This document shows, one piece after another, positions 41,726 through 52,825 of a stretch of DNA of 58,131 nt. The stretch comes from Pseudomonadales bacterium (GTDB lineage: Bacteria; Pseudomonadota; Gammaproteobacteria; Pseudomonadales; Pseudohongiellaceae). Location: assembly GCA_022821865.1 (NCBI GenBank), contig JAJECW010000140.1, forward strand, positions 1-58,131. The letters run 5' to 3'. The position numbers and the translations under genes were made by a program. The notes beneath the pieces were generated by a model, which was not told the origin of the DNA, made no database searches, and was given only the letters and a program-made list of their open reading frames with translations. Numbering within the stretch: the first letter of the stretch is position 1; each line of letters starts with the position of its first letter.

Positions 41726-42432
41726 TGCAAAGGTTCGCCGGCGCGGCGGTCGCGGATGATCTTGCCGTCGAGCAGTTCGATGACCCGGTCGCCGAGCCCG
41801 GCCACGTCTTCCTCGTGGGTGACAAGAATCAGGGTCTGTCCCTCGCGGTGGAGTTGATCGAACAGTTGCATGATGTCCGCCGATGTTTGGGAATCGAGAT
41901 TGCCCGTCGGTTCGTCGGCGAGCAGGATGGACGGCTCGGTCACCAGTGCCCGGGCGATGGCGACTCGCTGCCTTTGTCCGCCGGAAAGCTGGTTCGGCAA
42001 GTGATCGACCCGGTCGCCGAGGCCCACCCGGTCCAGCGCTTGCCGCGCCATTTCCCGGCGCTGGCGGTAGCCTATGCGGCGGTAAACCAGAGGCTGCATG
42101 ACATTGCCGAGGGCGGTGGCCCGGGGCAGGAGATTGAAGCTCTGGAAAATGAAGCCGATTTCGCGGTTGCGGATTTCGGCGAGCCGGTTGGGGCCAAGCT
42201 CCTCCACATAGACGCCATTGAGGAAGTATTCGCCCTGGGTGGGGCGGTCGAGGCAGCCGAGAATATTGAGAAAGGTGGATTTGCCGGAGCCCGAAGAGCC
42301 GATGAAGGAGACCCAGTCGCCGCGCTGGATCTCGACGCTGATGTCGTCCAGGGCGCGGACGAGGGTTGAGCCCATTTCGTAGTGCTTGCTGATGTCATGC
42401 AGGCGAATCAGGTTGTCGTCGGCAATGTTCAT
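41722..42432 (-). CDS. MacB/LolD-like ABC ATPase
   Basis: A 236-residue ATPase with Walker [10 protein letters not shown], signature [15 protein letters not shown], Walker [13 protein letters not shown] and H-loop LVTHEEDV. The ATG at 42432 begins [18 protein letters not shown], a normal start for this family; the longer frame was rejected. It lies between the adaptor and permease genes and is coupled to the permease by an ATGA overlap. Confidence 0.93.
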   Translation of the reverse strand: MNIADDNLIRLHDISKHYEMGSTLVRALDDISVEIQRGDWVSFIGSSGSGKSTFLNILGCLDRPTQGEYFLNGVYVEELGPNRLAEIRNREIGFIFQSFNLLPRATALGNVMQPLVYRRIGYRQRREMARQALDRVGLGDRVDHLPNQLSGGQRQRVAIARALVTEPSILLADEPTGNLDSQTSADIMQLFDQLHREGQTLILVTHEEDVAGLGDRVIELLDGKIIRDRRAGEPLH

Positions 42433-42445
42433 TGCGGGCGCTCGA

Positions 42446-43627
42446 CTACAACCCCACCCGGGTGGCTTCGAGGCGGTCGCCATCGAGGAGATGGCGCAGT
42501 TCCCGGTCGGGGCCCACGACGATTTCCACTTCACCTTCGATACTGCTGGTCAGCTCCTGGTATTCGTCGTCGGAGGCGCCCACCTGCACCGGGGTCTTGC
42601 GGGCAATGCCGTCTTCATTGACGAAGATGTAATACTCGCTGAGCAGTTGGGAGCGATCTTCCTCGAAGATCAGCGCCTGGATGGGAACCGCCGGCACGGC
42701 CTGGTCCTGGGCGGTGAATATCTCCGCCCGGCAGGACATGCCAGGCCGCAACACCACATCGCCGGCTTCCAGAATGTCGATTTCCACGGTAAAGCTCAGC
42801 CCCTGGCGCCCCGGTTCGATCTTGGCGGTATTGGCGATATAGCGCACCACTCCCCGGATCGGTTCGTCCGGGTAGGCAATGGCGACGATTTCGGCGCGCT
42901 GGCCCACGGCGAGATTCGCCACGTCGGCCTCGTCCACGAGCACTTCGGTATAAATGCTCTGCGGATTGGCGATGGTCATCAGCGAAGAGCCGGGGATATT
43001 GGTGGAGCTGGCGATGGCGGTTTCCCCCACCTTGATATCGAGGCTGGTGACCACGCCGTCGATGGGGGACACGATCCGGGTCTTGCTCAACTGGTCATTG
43101 ACCTGCTCCAGTTGGGCCCGGGCCTGGGCGAGCCGCTCCCGGGACGATTTCAGATCGATCCTGGCAAGCGCAAGCTGGTTGCGCATGGTGTCGAATTCTT
43201 CCTCGCCCGCCAGGTCCCGCTCGAACAGGCTGCGGGTCCGCTCGAACTGGCGCCCGAGATTCTCGATACGCACTTCCTGGCGTTCGATATCGATGGTATT
43301 GAGCCGCACCGAAGCTTCCGCCTGCTCCAGCCCGGCGAGGAAATTGCGGTCATCCACCTGCAGCACAAGCTGCCCGGTTTCGACCCGGTCGCCTTCCTCG
43401 ACGAAGATCTCCGCCACCTTGCCGATGACTTCGCTGCTGAGCATGACCTGCTCATAATGGACGAGTGAGCCCGAGGCGAGAATCGAAGGGCTGATGACGC
43501 GCTGGCTGACCGGCGCCACGGTCACTTCCTTGGCGTCAACCCCAAAGAAATAGCGGTTGATGAAGGGCAGGGCGACCACTCCCGCCACAAGCAGCAGAAT
43601 CAGCAGGAGTTTGCGAAGATCTTTCAT
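42446..43627 (-). CDS. Periplasmic adaptor subunit (MacA/HlyD-like)
   Basis: A 393-residue protein with one N-terminal membrane anchor (LLLILLLVAGVVALPFINRY), a lipoyl-like half (VIGKVAEIFVEEGDRVETGQ), a long coiled-coil hairpin (residues about 100-185, rich in Glu, Gln, Leu and Arg), the second lipoyl half (TRIVSPIDGVVTSLDIKVGE), and a beta-barrel domain. It would link the MacB-like complex to an outer-membrane channel, which is not in the window. Confidence 0.92.
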   Translation of the reverse strand: MKDLRKLLLILLLVAGVVALPFINRYFFGVDAKEVTVAPVSQRVISPSILASGSLVHYEQVMLSSEVIGKVAEIFVEEGDRVETGQLVLQVDDRNFLAGLEQAEASVRLNTIDIERQEVRIENLGRQFERTRSLFERDLAGEEEFDTMRNQLALARIDLKSSRERLAQARAQLEQVNDQLSKTRIVSPIDGVVTSLDIKVGETAIASSTNIPGSSLMTIANPQSIYTEVLVDEADVANLAVGQRAEIVAIAYPDEPIRGVVRYIANTAKIEPGRQGLSFTVEIDILEAGDVVLRPGMSCRAEIFTAQDQAVPAVPIQALIFEEDRSQLLSEYYIFVNEDGIARKTPVQVGASDDEYQELTSSIEGEVEIVVGPDRELRHLLDGDRLEATRVGL

Positions 43628-43702
43628 GTCGATGCCCGCGGGGGTGGGTCAGGGATCTGGCCAGCCTTGCCATTCAATCCGACATTATAGGCCGGACAAA
43701 AG

Positions 43703-44497
43703 TTACAGCGAGAGCGTGACGCTGATGCCGCCATTGTCGCCACCTTCGGCGTCGATAAAGGACACATTGAACTCCGGGCCCATGGACATCAGCCCGAAGG
43801 CGCCGGCCAGCAGCAACGCCTGGGGCAGCAGCACAATGCCGGTCGACCGCAACCAGCTCCTCCGGACCCAACTGTGGTAGCCGTACACGAGCAGGCCCAG
43901 GGTCCACAAGTACGTGAGGCTGATGGGGCCGATTACGTTATTTACGGGTGAATCCCCGAATTGCAGGCCGAGATTTCCCAACTGCAAGGGGTCCAGTTCC
44001 ATCTGGCCGATCTGGCCGCTGGGGTTCAGCAGGATGGTGATTGCCATGCCCACAATCGAAAACAGCGAAGGGACCGCGGTCCAGGTGGCGAGGCAGAACC
44101 AGTTGCCAAAGCGGAATCCGTCTCCGGTGAGGGCGGACACCAGCGTGAGATAGCCCGCCTGCAGCAGCCAGATGATGATGATCCCAAGGCAGGCGCCAAG
44201 AAAACCGGTAATGACGAACACCTGCGGCGATACCGACTCCATTTGTTCGTTGAATTGCTCGATCTGTTCCTCGGTGGGATCGGCGCCGCCCTGATAGAGC
44301 AGGTTTTCCATGAACCAGGGAATGTCGAGAATGCTGAAGTACCAGAAAATGACCCCGGCGGTGCCGCCGGCGACGAGGATGGCGGGCAAAAGCCAGCTTG
44401 GCCGCTCCCGCAACTCGGCAAAAGCCGTGGCGGGCTCCAGCAGGACATTCAGCGCCAAGCGTAGTCCGCCGACAGGCTGTGGTGTCTGCCTGAACAT
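43703..44497 (-). CDS. YIP1-family-like integral membrane protein
   Basis: A 264-residue protein with about five hydrophobic helices. The opening ALNVLLEPATAFAELRERPSW is typical of YIP1-domain proteins, as is the loop FGNWFCLATWTAVPSLFSIV. The ATG at 44497 has a GGAGG site nearby; a longer frame was rejected. It lies 75 bases before the adaptor gene on the same strand, so it may be the first gene of the export operon. Its role is unknown. Confidence 0.7.
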   Translation of the reverse strand: MFRQTPQPVGGLRLALNVLLEPATAFAELRERPSWLLPAILVAGGTAGVIFWYFSILDIPWFMENLLYQGGADPTEEQIEQFNEQMESVSPQVFVITGFLGACLGIIIIWLLQAGYLTLVSALTGDGFRFGNWFCLATWTAVPSLFSIVGMAITILLNPSGQIGQMELDPLQLGNLGLQFGDSPVNNVIGPISLTYLWTLGLLVYGYHSWVRRSWLRSTGIVLLPQALLLAGAFGLMSMGPEFNVSFIDAEGGDNGGISVTLSL

Positions 44498-44749
44498 ATT
44501 GCCGCTTCCTCCGCTATTGCGAAATGCGGCCAAGATACCATGAACCTGATGACAGTTCCCGCGGAAATCACTCATTGCGGCCCGCGGCTGCGGGCCTTGT
44601 CCCTGATTTTGGTGAATATGCCGGGCCGCTGCCCGGGCCGGCGGATACAGGCTGGCCTATCGCGGGACGAGATCAGATGGGACGCTCATGAAAAAACCGG
44701 CGACAAAGTGCTACAGTGGGGCGTTTTGGAAATTGGGGTTGATTCCATC

Positions 44750-45613
44750 GTGGGGCTCGGGAGAACTGGCAGGCGCCGGCTGGTTCGCTGGCTGGCGGTT
44801 TTGCTGCCTTTGCTATTGATTGCCGCCTGCGCGCTGATTGACGGTGACGATCCGCCGTTCGGTGATTCCGGGCCGATTGCCGGGGCGGGGGAGGTCCGGC
44901 GCCTGGGTGATATCGAATACATCGAAGTCGCCCCGCCAGTCGGCGAGGAGCGGCAACTGCTGGTATTCGTTCATGGCACGCCCGGCTCGCTGCGCGCTTT
45001 CCGCACGTATCTCACCGACCCGCTGCTGCGGGAACGATTCCACATGATTTCGGTGAGCCGGGTCGGCTGGACCGCCGGCGCCACGAACAAGGAGCCCTCG
45101 CTCGAAGCCCAGGCCCGGGCGCTGCGGCCCATACTGGAAATGGACCGCTCCGGCCGGGGCGCCATACTCATGGGACATTCCTACGGCGGCCCGGTGATCG
45201 CCCGGGCGGCCATGGACTTCACCGATCTCGTGGGCGGCCTCGTATTCGTCGCCACCACCGGCGACCCGGAACTCAGCGGCCCGCGCTGGTACAACTACAT
45301 CAGCTTCTGGTGGCCCGAATTCCTACTCGGCGACCGTCTCATGGGAGCCAACGACGAAATCATGGCGGTGCGGGAGCAACTCGCGGAAATGCTGCCGCGC
45401 TGGAAGGCCCTGACCATGCCCACCCTGATCGTGCAGGGCGATGACGACAACCTGGTGCATCCGGGCAATGCAGACTTTCTCCACCAACAACTGGTAAATT
45501 CACATCTGCTGCCCCGCCCGGGCGGCGATCATTTCATTCTCTGGGAAGACATGCCCGTCATCCGCGACGCCATCATTGATCGGTTCGCCCCAGGTTGCGG
45601 GCCACTCCGCTGA
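44750..45613 (+). CDS. Alpha/beta hydrolase lipoprotein
   Basis: A protein of about 287 residues if read from the GTG at 44750. A basic N-terminus is followed by WLAVLLPLLLIAAC, a lipobox. The catalytic elements are VFVHGTPGSLRAF, the nucleophile elbow GHSYGG, VQGDDDNLVHPGN and GGDHFILWED. The open frame extends back to 44540, but that part (MNLMTVPAEI...) is not protein-like and has no ribosome site. The start is uncertain. It probably hydrolyses an ester or similar in the envelope. Confidence 0.75.
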   Translation: MGLGRTGRRRLVRWLAVLLPLLLIAACALIDGDDPPFGDSGPIAGAGEVRRLGDIEYIEVAPPVGEERQLLVFVHGTPGSLRAFRTYLTDPLLRERFHMISVSRVGWTAGATNKEPSLEAQARALRPILEMDRSGRGAILMGHSYGGPVIARAAMDFTDLVGGLVFVATTGDPELSGPRWYNYISFWWPEFLLGDRLMGANDEIMAVREQLAEMLPRWKALTMPTLIVQGDDDNLVHPGNADFLHQQLVNSHLLPRPGGDHFILWEDMPVIRDAIIDRFAPGCGPLR

Positions 45614-45633
45614 CAGGATAGAAACGCACGCCC

Positions 45634-46422
45634 ATGCAAAGGAATACTCTTCCCCGGGACTGGCGCATCCTGTTCGGATTGCTGGTCACCCTGTTCTGGT
45701 TCGTCTTTCTCGGCGTCTACATCCAGACGAACGTGGGGTGGAGCCGTTTCATGGACCTGCCCATCGCCGAGATGGGCAATTTTCTCGAAGGCGCTTTCGC
45801 TTTCCTCGCCTTTCTCTGGCTGGTCATCGGCCTGTTCATCCAGCAATCGGTACTGGCGGAAAACAACGAGGAATTGCGCCGCAGCAATCTGAACAGCGAA
45901 AAGCAGACCCAGGCTATCGCGGCGACCGAGCTGAACGCGCGCCAGGAAACTTTCTTCAAGATCGCCGAAAGCACCCGCCGGCAGCTCGGCGCCGTCGTCG
46001 GCATGTTGTTCATTTCGAGCCAGGGCCCCGTGGGCAACGGCAATTACAATAACGAGCAATTGCAGGAAATCTGGCGCGAGTTCGCCTACGGCGATTACGA
46101 GGTCTGGTCGCGCATGTTCATCACCCTGCTCGCCAACGATTCCGAAACCACCGCGGAAGAGTTGTATTTCGGCACCGAAATCCGCCGTTCGCACACCGAT
46201 AACTTCATCGCCGGTTTCGAGCGGCTGCTCGACCTGGCCAGGGAATGCGATACCGATAACCTTATCGTCGATTCGCTGGTAGTATCGGCCCACGGGCTGC
46301 TCGCTTCGCGCATGCGCGAAATGCACCCGGATTACGAATTCAAGGCCTTCGACCGGACCGACTCGCAAATCTACCTGCAGCGGTATATGGTCGAAAGCAA
46401 CGATTCCGCAAAGGAGGAATGA
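45634..46422 (+). CDS. Unknown membrane protein with cytoplasmic helical domain
   Basis: A 262-residue protein with two N-terminal hydrophobic segments (ILFGLLVTLFWFVFLGVY and GAFAFLAFLWLVIGLFIQ). A helical stretch follows (EELRRSNLNSEKQTQAIAAT), then a soluble domain including EIWREFAYGDYEVWSRMFI. No family is recognised. It lies four bases before the MAPEG gene, so the two are probably cotranscribed, and both precede the opp operon on the same strand. Confidence 0.75.
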   Translation: MQRNTLPRDWRILFGLLVTLFWFVFLGVYIQTNVGWSRFMDLPIAEMGNFLEGAFAFLAFLWLVIGLFIQQSVLAENNEELRRSNLNSEKQTQAIAATELNARQETFFKIAESTRRQLGAVVGMLFISSQGPVGNGNYNNEQLQEIWREFAYGDYEVWSRMFITLLANDSETTAEELYFGTEIRRSHTDNFIAGFERLLDLARECDTDNLIVDSLVVSAHGLLASRMREMHPDYEFKAFDRTDSQIYLQRYMVESNDSAKEE

Positions 46423-46425
46423 AAA

Positions 46426-46812
46426 ATGGAACCACTGATCGCGCTGGTCATCGTGCTGGCACTCGTCGAGTACATGGGATTCGCCCTGGCCACGGGCCGC
46501 GCCCGGCTCAAGTATGAGGTCGCCGCGCCGGCAACCACGGGGAACGAGCAATTCGAGCGTCATTTCCGGGCGCAGCAGAATACCCTGGAGCAGCTCATCG
46601 CCTTTATCCCGGCGTTGATAATCTGCGGCATGTTCAGCAATGCCACCGCGGCCGCGGTGGCCGGGCTGGTGTTCATTACCGGCCGCTTGCTGTACTACCG
46701 GGGCTACGTCAAGGAGCCCAAGAGCCGCAGCCTCGGCTTTGGTCTCGGGTTTTTCGCCATGGTCTATCTGCTGATCGCGAGCCTGGTGGGCGTGGTCGGC
46801 GCGATGCTGTAG
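46426..46812 (+). CDS. MAPEG-family membrane protein
   Basis: A 128-residue protein with four hydrophobic helices. The segment FERHFRAQQNTLEQLIAFIP is the family signature (R-x-Q-x-N-x-x-E), and GRLLYYRGYVKEPKSRSLGF is the second conserved stretch. MAPEG proteins use glutathione for conjugation or peroxide reduction at the membrane; the bacterial members have varied roles. A ribosome site AAAGGAGG precedes the start. Confidence 0.88.
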   Translation: MEPLIALVIVLALVEYMGFALATGRARLKYEVAAPATTGNEQFERHFRAQQNTLEQLIAFIPALIICGMFSNATAAAVAGLVFITGRLLYYRGYVKEPKSRSLGFGLGFFAMVYLLIASLVGVVGAML

Positions 46813-46821
46813 CGGGCGGCC

Positions 46822-48504
46822 ATGAACGCGCAGCCTTCCCGGACCAACTTTTCGGCGTTGAGGCAACTTGCGCTGTACGTCGTGTTCGGCCTGGCGGCCG
46901 TGGTCTGGCTGCTCGGACTGGCGGCGAACAGCACCGGCAGCGCCGTAACCGGCGGCGCCATCGACGCGGAAAACGACGCCATCACCATCGCCTTGCGCAC
47001 CGAGCCGCCGCAACTCGACTACGGGCGCGCCACCGATTCGAGCAGTTTGACCGTGTTGTTCCACACCATGGAAGGACTGCTGACCTACGACGACGAGATG
47101 GCGCTGATTCCCGGCGTCGCCGAACGCTGGGAAATCCGCGAAGACGGCGCGACCTTCTGGCTGCGCGAGGACGCCCGCTGGAGCAACGGAGAGCCGGTTA
47201 CCGCCCACGACTTCGTTTTCGCCTGGCGCCGGGTGCAGGATCCGGCCACGGCTTCGGCCTATGCCTTCATCATGTATCCGGTGAAAAACGCCGAGGCGAT
47301 CAATCGCGGCGACCTGCCCAGGGAAACGCTGGGCGTTCGGGCCGTTGGCGACCGAATTCTCGAAGTCGAATTCGAGCAGCCGACGCCGTATTTCGACAAG
47401 CTGGTCGCCTTCGTTACCTTCTATCCCATCAATGAGGCCTTTTTCGAGTCGACCGGCGGCCGCTTCGGGGCCGATGCCGACATGTTGCTCTATAACGGTC
47501 CGTATCTGATGACCGAATGGGTGCATAGCGCGTCGATGCGCTGGGAGCGCAATCCGGATTACTGGGGAGATCACAAGGGATTCATCGACACGATCAACGT
47601 CGGCTATATCACCCAGGACGTGAACTCCCGCCTGAATCTGTTCAAGGACGGCCAGATCGCGGATACCCAACTCGTGCCGCAAATGCTCGGCGAGGCGATG
47701 GAGCGGCGCTGGCAGATCGACCGCTCGATGGACGGCACGGTATTCTTCCTGCAACTCAATTTCCGCGACGGCCACGTCACCGCCAACAAGAACTTCCGCA
47801 AGGCCCTGCTGCTGGCCCAGGATCCGGTGGAATTCGTCTACAAGGCGCTGAAAGAGCCGAGCTACATGCCGGCCGTCAGCCTGTTCCCGTACTGGATTCG
47901 CGGCGCCGAAGACTATTTTCGCCAGGAGCACCCACCCATACCCCATGAGTACAACGTGGCGAAAGCCCGGGAGCACCTTGAACTCGCCCGGCGGGAACTC
48001 GGCCTGGAAGAATTTCCGCCGATCCACCTGCTCGCCGACGACAGTCCGCTCGGCTCGATTTCCGCCGAGTATTTTCAGGCCGTGTACGCACGCAATCTCG
48101 GCCTGGAAATGCGCATCGACAAGCAGATTTTCAAGCAGCGGCTGGCGAAAATGGACGCCGGCGAATTCGATATCGTCGTCAGCGGCTGGGGTCCGGATTA
48201 CGACGACGCGCTGACCTTCGGCGACCTGTTTTCCTCCTGGAACCTGAACAATCGCGGGCGCTATACCAGCCCGGAAATGGACGCCCTTGTGCGCATCGCG
48301 CAGTCGGAACTCGATCCGGTCAGGCGCATGGAGGCTTTCGCGCAGATCCAGGATCTGGTGCAGGAAGACGTGGTCATCGTGCCGATGTACGAACGCGGCT
48401 GGTCCTTCGTGGTCGATCCGCGGCTGAAAGGATTCAAGCGCAGGGCCGTCGGGCCCGAGGTGGATTACACCTATGCCTGGATAGACGAGCAGGCGGCTGA
48501 CTGA
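46822..48504 (+). CDS. oppA: Oligopeptide ABC transporter, binding protein OppA
   Basis: A 560-residue SBP family 5 protein with an N-terminal hydrophobic segment (LALYVVFGLAAVVWLLGLAA). Conserved pieces are ALRTEPPQLDYGRATDS, GLLTYDDEMALIPGVAERWE, WSNGEPVTAHDFVFAWRRVQ and SGWGPDYDDALTFGDLF. The segment after the anchor lacks a lipobox cysteine, so it may stay membrane-tethered or be cleaved. It lies four bases before oppB. Confidence 0.93.
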   Translation: MNAQPSRTNFSALRQLALYVVFGLAAVVWLLGLAANSTGSAVTGGAIDAENDAITIALRTEPPQLDYGRATDSSSLTVLFHTMEGLLTYDDEMALIPGVAERWEIREDGATFWLREDARWSNGEPVTAHDFVFAWRRVQDPATASAYAFIMYPVKNAEAINRGDLPRETLGVRAVGDRILEVEFEQPTPYFDKLVAFVTFYPINEAFFESTGGRFGADADMLLYNGPYLMTEWVHSASMRWERNPDYWGDHKGFIDTINVGYITQDVNSRLNLFKDGQIADTQLVPQMLGEAMERRWQIDRSMDGTVFFLQLNFRDGHVTANKNFRKALLLAQDPVEFVYKALKEPSYMPAVSLFPYWIRGAEDYFRQEHPPIPHEYNVAKAREHLELARRELGLEEFPPIHLLADDSPLGSISAEYFQAVYARNLGLEMRIDKQIFKQRLAKMDAGEFDIVVSGWGPDYDDALTFGDLFSSWNLNNRGRYTSPEMDALVRIAQSELDPVRRMEAFAQIQDLVQEDVVIVPMYERGWSFVVDPRLKGFKRRAVGPEVDYTYAWIDEQAAD

Positions 48505-48508
48505 CCCC

Positions 48509-49453
48509 ATGCGGCGGGGTATGGCCTGGTACGTTTGCAAGCGCCTGCTACAGGGCGTGGTGACGGTCTGGTTCATCGCCACCGCGACTTTCTTCGCCAT
48601 GCACAACGTGCCCGGCGACCCGCTGCTGAACGACCGCGCGATGACGCCGGCGATTCGCGCCAATCTCGAAGCGCGCTACGGTCTCGACCAGCCGCTGTTC
48701 AACCAGTACCTGATCTACCTGGGCAATCTCGCCCAAGGCGATTTCGGCATTTCCTTCACCCAGGAGAACCGCCAGGTCAACGACATCATCCGCGAACATT
48801 TCCCCGTTTCCGCCACCCTCGGCATTCTGGCGGTGCTGTTCGCCGCCGCGGGCGGCGTGCTCTGGGGCGCGCTCACGGCCCTGTATCGCAACCGGATGCC
48901 GGACTACGTCATCATGTTTCTGGTGATCCTCGGCATTTCGGTGCCGAGTTTCGTGGTCGCGGCGCTGAGTCAGTTGGGTCTGGTGACTTTGAACAATCTG
49001 GCCGGCCGCAGCTTGCTGCCGGTGGCGGGCTGGGGCAGCGTCTTTCATATGCTCACTCCGGCACTGGTGCTCGGTCTGAGCACCATGGCCTATCTGACGC
49101 GCCTGATGCGGTCCTCGATGCTGGAAATCATCGATTCGGATTTCGTGCGAACGGCCAAGTCCAAGGGGGTGCCGCCGGCGCTCATCTTTTCGCGCCATCA
49201 ATTGCGCAACGCGATCCTGCCCGTGGTGACCGTGCTCGGACCGCAGATTGCCGTAATTACCACCGGCGGATTCGTGGTGGAGCTTGTCTTCGCCATCCCC
49301 GGGCTCGGGCGCTTTTTCGTCGAAGCCGTGCAGCAACTCGACTACACGGTGATCATGGGCACGACGGTTTTCTACGGCGCCTTCCTCGTGTTCATGGTGA
49401 TCGTCGTCGATTTGCTCTACGGCTTCATCGACCCCCGCGTGAGGCTGCAATGA
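48509..49453 (+). CDS. oppB: Oligopeptide ABC transporter permease OppB
   Basis: A 314-residue permease with six predicted helices. The N-terminus AWYVCKRLLQGVVTVWFIAT, the segment GDPLLNDRAMTPAIRANLEA and the EAA-like loop DFVRTAKSKGVPPALIFSRHQLRN (given as FVRTAKSKGVPP) are typical of OppB/DppB. ATGs at 48509 and 48521 are possible starts. It pairs with OppC. Confidence 0.93.
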   Translation: MRRGMAWYVCKRLLQGVVTVWFIATATFFAMHNVPGDPLLNDRAMTPAIRANLEARYGLDQPLFNQYLIYLGNLAQGDFGISFTQENRQVNDIIREHFPVSATLGILAVLFAAAGGVLWGALTALYRNRMPDYVIMFLVILGISVPSFVVAALSQLGLVTLNNLAGRSLLPVAGWGSVFHMLTPALVLGLSTMAYLTRLMRSSMLEIIDSDFVRTAKSKGVPPALIFSRHQLRNAILPVVTVLGPQIAVITTGGFVVELVFAIPGLGRFFVEAVQQLDYTVIMGTTVFYGAFLVFMVIVVDLLYGFIDPRVRLQ

Positions 49454-49454
49454 A

Positions 49455-50806
49455 ATGAGTTACGGCGCCGCCGATTTTCTGCCGGTCAGCGGGCAGCGCG
49501 ACGTGCATGGCATCAGCCGGCCATCGCTATCGTATCTGCAGGACGCGTGGCTGCGGCTGAAGGCCAACCGGCGCGCGCTGGCGTCGCTTTACCTGGTGCT
49601 TGGACTGTTGTTCTTCACCATTGCCGGGCCCTGGATCTGGCGGGTCGATTCGGCGGTGCAGGATCTCGACCAGATCAGCCAGCCCCCCGGGGTGGATCGC
49701 GCCGCGCTGATCGTGCCCGATTATCAATCCTGGGACGGAGCCGGCGAGGCCGGGCCGTTGCATGTGGTGGGCGACGCCACTTCGCAATCGGTGCGGCTCA
49801 AATGGGACGCCTTGCCGGGGGCGAACGGCCATCGCGTGTACCGCAACATATTTCCGGTCGGTCCCGAACTGGCCTATGGCATGCCGCTGGCGGAGTTCTT
49901 CGACAATACCATCCTGTATCACGAGGACCGGCTCGATCTGCGCCCCGGCCGCTACTTCTACTCGGTCGTCGCCCTGGGCGAGGACGGCGCGGTAACCGCC
50001 AATTACGAGTCACTGACCGTCGATGTGCGACGCGTCACGACGCTGGCGGAAGCCGTCGACCGCGGGCTGATCGAGAACGAGGATCAACTGGCGGTAGGCG
50101 ATTCGATCGAACTGCAATTGCATCCCCTCGGCACCGACTATCTCGGCCGCGACATGCTTGCCAGGCTGATGGCCGGGGCTCGCGTCTCGCTGTTCATCGG
50201 CATCGTCGCGCCCGCGCTGTTCGTGCTTTTCGGCGTGGTATTCGGTGCCGCGGCCGGCTTCGTCGGCGGCAGGGTCGATCAGTTCATGATGCGCTTCGCC
50301 GATTTCGTCGTCGCGCTGCCTTTCCTGCTGTTCATGATCCTGTTCAAGATCGCCTTCGGCATCGGGCCCGGCGAAAGCGGCGTAATGCCGATGCTCGTGG
50401 CGATGGTGGTGCTGTTATGGCCGGCTACGGCCCGGCTGGTCCGCGGGCAGATTCTGCAATTGCGCGAGGCGGCCTATGTGCAGGCGTCGCAATTGCTCGG
50501 GGCGCGCACCAACTACCTGGTGTTGCGGCATATGTTGCCGAACACGCTCGGGGTCGTGCTCGTGACCCTGACCTTCGAGATTCCCAAGGCGATTTTCGTC
50601 GAGGCCTTTCTCTCCTTCATCGGCATGGGCGTGGCGCCGCCGACGCCGTCCTGGGGCTCTATGTCCAACGAGGGTATCGCCACCATGTTGACCACGCCGC
50701 ATGAACTGATTTTTCCGGCCCTGTTCATCAGCATTACCGTACTCGCCTTCAATCTGCTCGGCGACGGCCTGCGCGACGCCCTCGACGCGCGCATGAGGAA
50801 CGCGGG

Positions 50807-50810
<4 letters not shown>
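49455..50810 (+). CDS. oppC: Oligopeptide ABC transporter permease OppC with FN3-like insertion
   Basis: A 451-residue permease, about 150 residues longer than ordinary OppC. After the first helix (residues 43-62) comes an extra extracytoplasmic segment. Residues about 101-191 look like a fibronectin type III domain: VRLKWDALPGANGHRVYRN, GRYFYSVVALGEDGAVTANY and SLTVDVRRV. The permease core resumes at HPLGTDYLGRDMLARLMAGAR, with the EAA loop AYVQASQLLGARTNYLVLRH. It overlaps oppD by four bases. Confidence 0.92.
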
Positions 50811-51840
<1,030 letters not shown>

Positions 51841-51841
<1 letters not shown>

Positions 51842-52800
51842 TGAGCGCCCTGGTCGAAGCCGTCGGATTGACGCGCTATTTCGAGATTGGCCGCGGTCAG
51901 CGGGTGCACGCCGTCGAAGACGTCAGTCTGGCGGTGGTGCCGCGGGAGATTGTCGGTCTCGTGGGAGAAAGCGGCTCGGGCAAATCCACCTTCGGCAAGA
52001 CCTTGCTCGGTCTGTACCGCAAAACCGCGGGCACGGTGCGCTATCGCGGAGAAACCTTGCCGGACCGATACGCTCCGGCGGATTTCAGGCGCCTGGCAAA
52101 GAAGATGCAGATGATCTTCCAGGATCCGTATGCGTCGCTGAACCCGCGCATGACCGTGGCCGAGATCATCGGCGAAGGACTGCGCCTGCATACCGATTTG
52201 CCGAAAACCGAGATCAACAGGCGAGTCGCTCACTGGCTCGACCAGGTGGGACTGACCGGCGATCACGGTTCGCGCTATCCGCATGAATTTTCCGGCGGGC
52301 AGCGCCAGCGCATAGGCATCGCCCGGGCGATGATACTCGAACCCGAATTCGTCGTTTGCGACGAGCCGGTCTCGGCGCTCGATGTTTCGGTGCAGGCCCA
52401 GGTCGTCAATCTGCTGGGCGAATTGAAGGAGTCGCTCGGCCTGACCCTGCTGTTCATCGCCCACGACCTGTCCATGGTGCGGCACGTCAGCGACCGCATG
52501 GCGGTGATGTACCTGGGCTCGCTTGTTGAGGTCGGCGCGGCCGACGAGATCTATTTCGAGCCGAAACATCCCTATACGGAACTGCTGGTCGGCTCGAATC
52601 CGGAGCCCGATCCGGAAACCGAACGCAACCGGGACTCAACTGCTATCCGGGGCGAAATCCCTTCGCCGGTGAACGTTCCACCCGGCTGCCGCTTCGCCGG
52701 CCGCTGCCCCAAGGTCATGGACGTCTGCCACGAAACCACCCCCGAACTCGTCCCGCTGCGCGACACGGCCCGCCGCGTCGCCTGCCACCTGTACGCCTGA
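51841..52800 (+). CDS. oppF: Oligopeptide ABC transporter ATPase OppF
   Basis: A 319-residue ATPase from the ATG at 51841, whose A is the last base of the oppD stop (TGATG), with GGAGGGAG just upstream. It has Walker A GESGSGKST, signature FSGGQRQRIGIARAM, Walker B FVVCDEPVSALDV and H-loop LFIAHDLSMVRHV. The C-terminus again carries cysteines (PPGCRFAGRCPKVMDVCHE). It completes the oppABCDF operon. Confidence 0.94.
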
Positions 52801-52825
52801 CTCGTGCTCGCGCGCCAGCGCGCGG

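Noticed and set aside
45529..48663. 1044-codon open frame on the minus strand
   Set aside because: It is antisense to four well-supported genes (hydrolase end, membrane protein, MAPEG, oppA) and has no recognisable domain.
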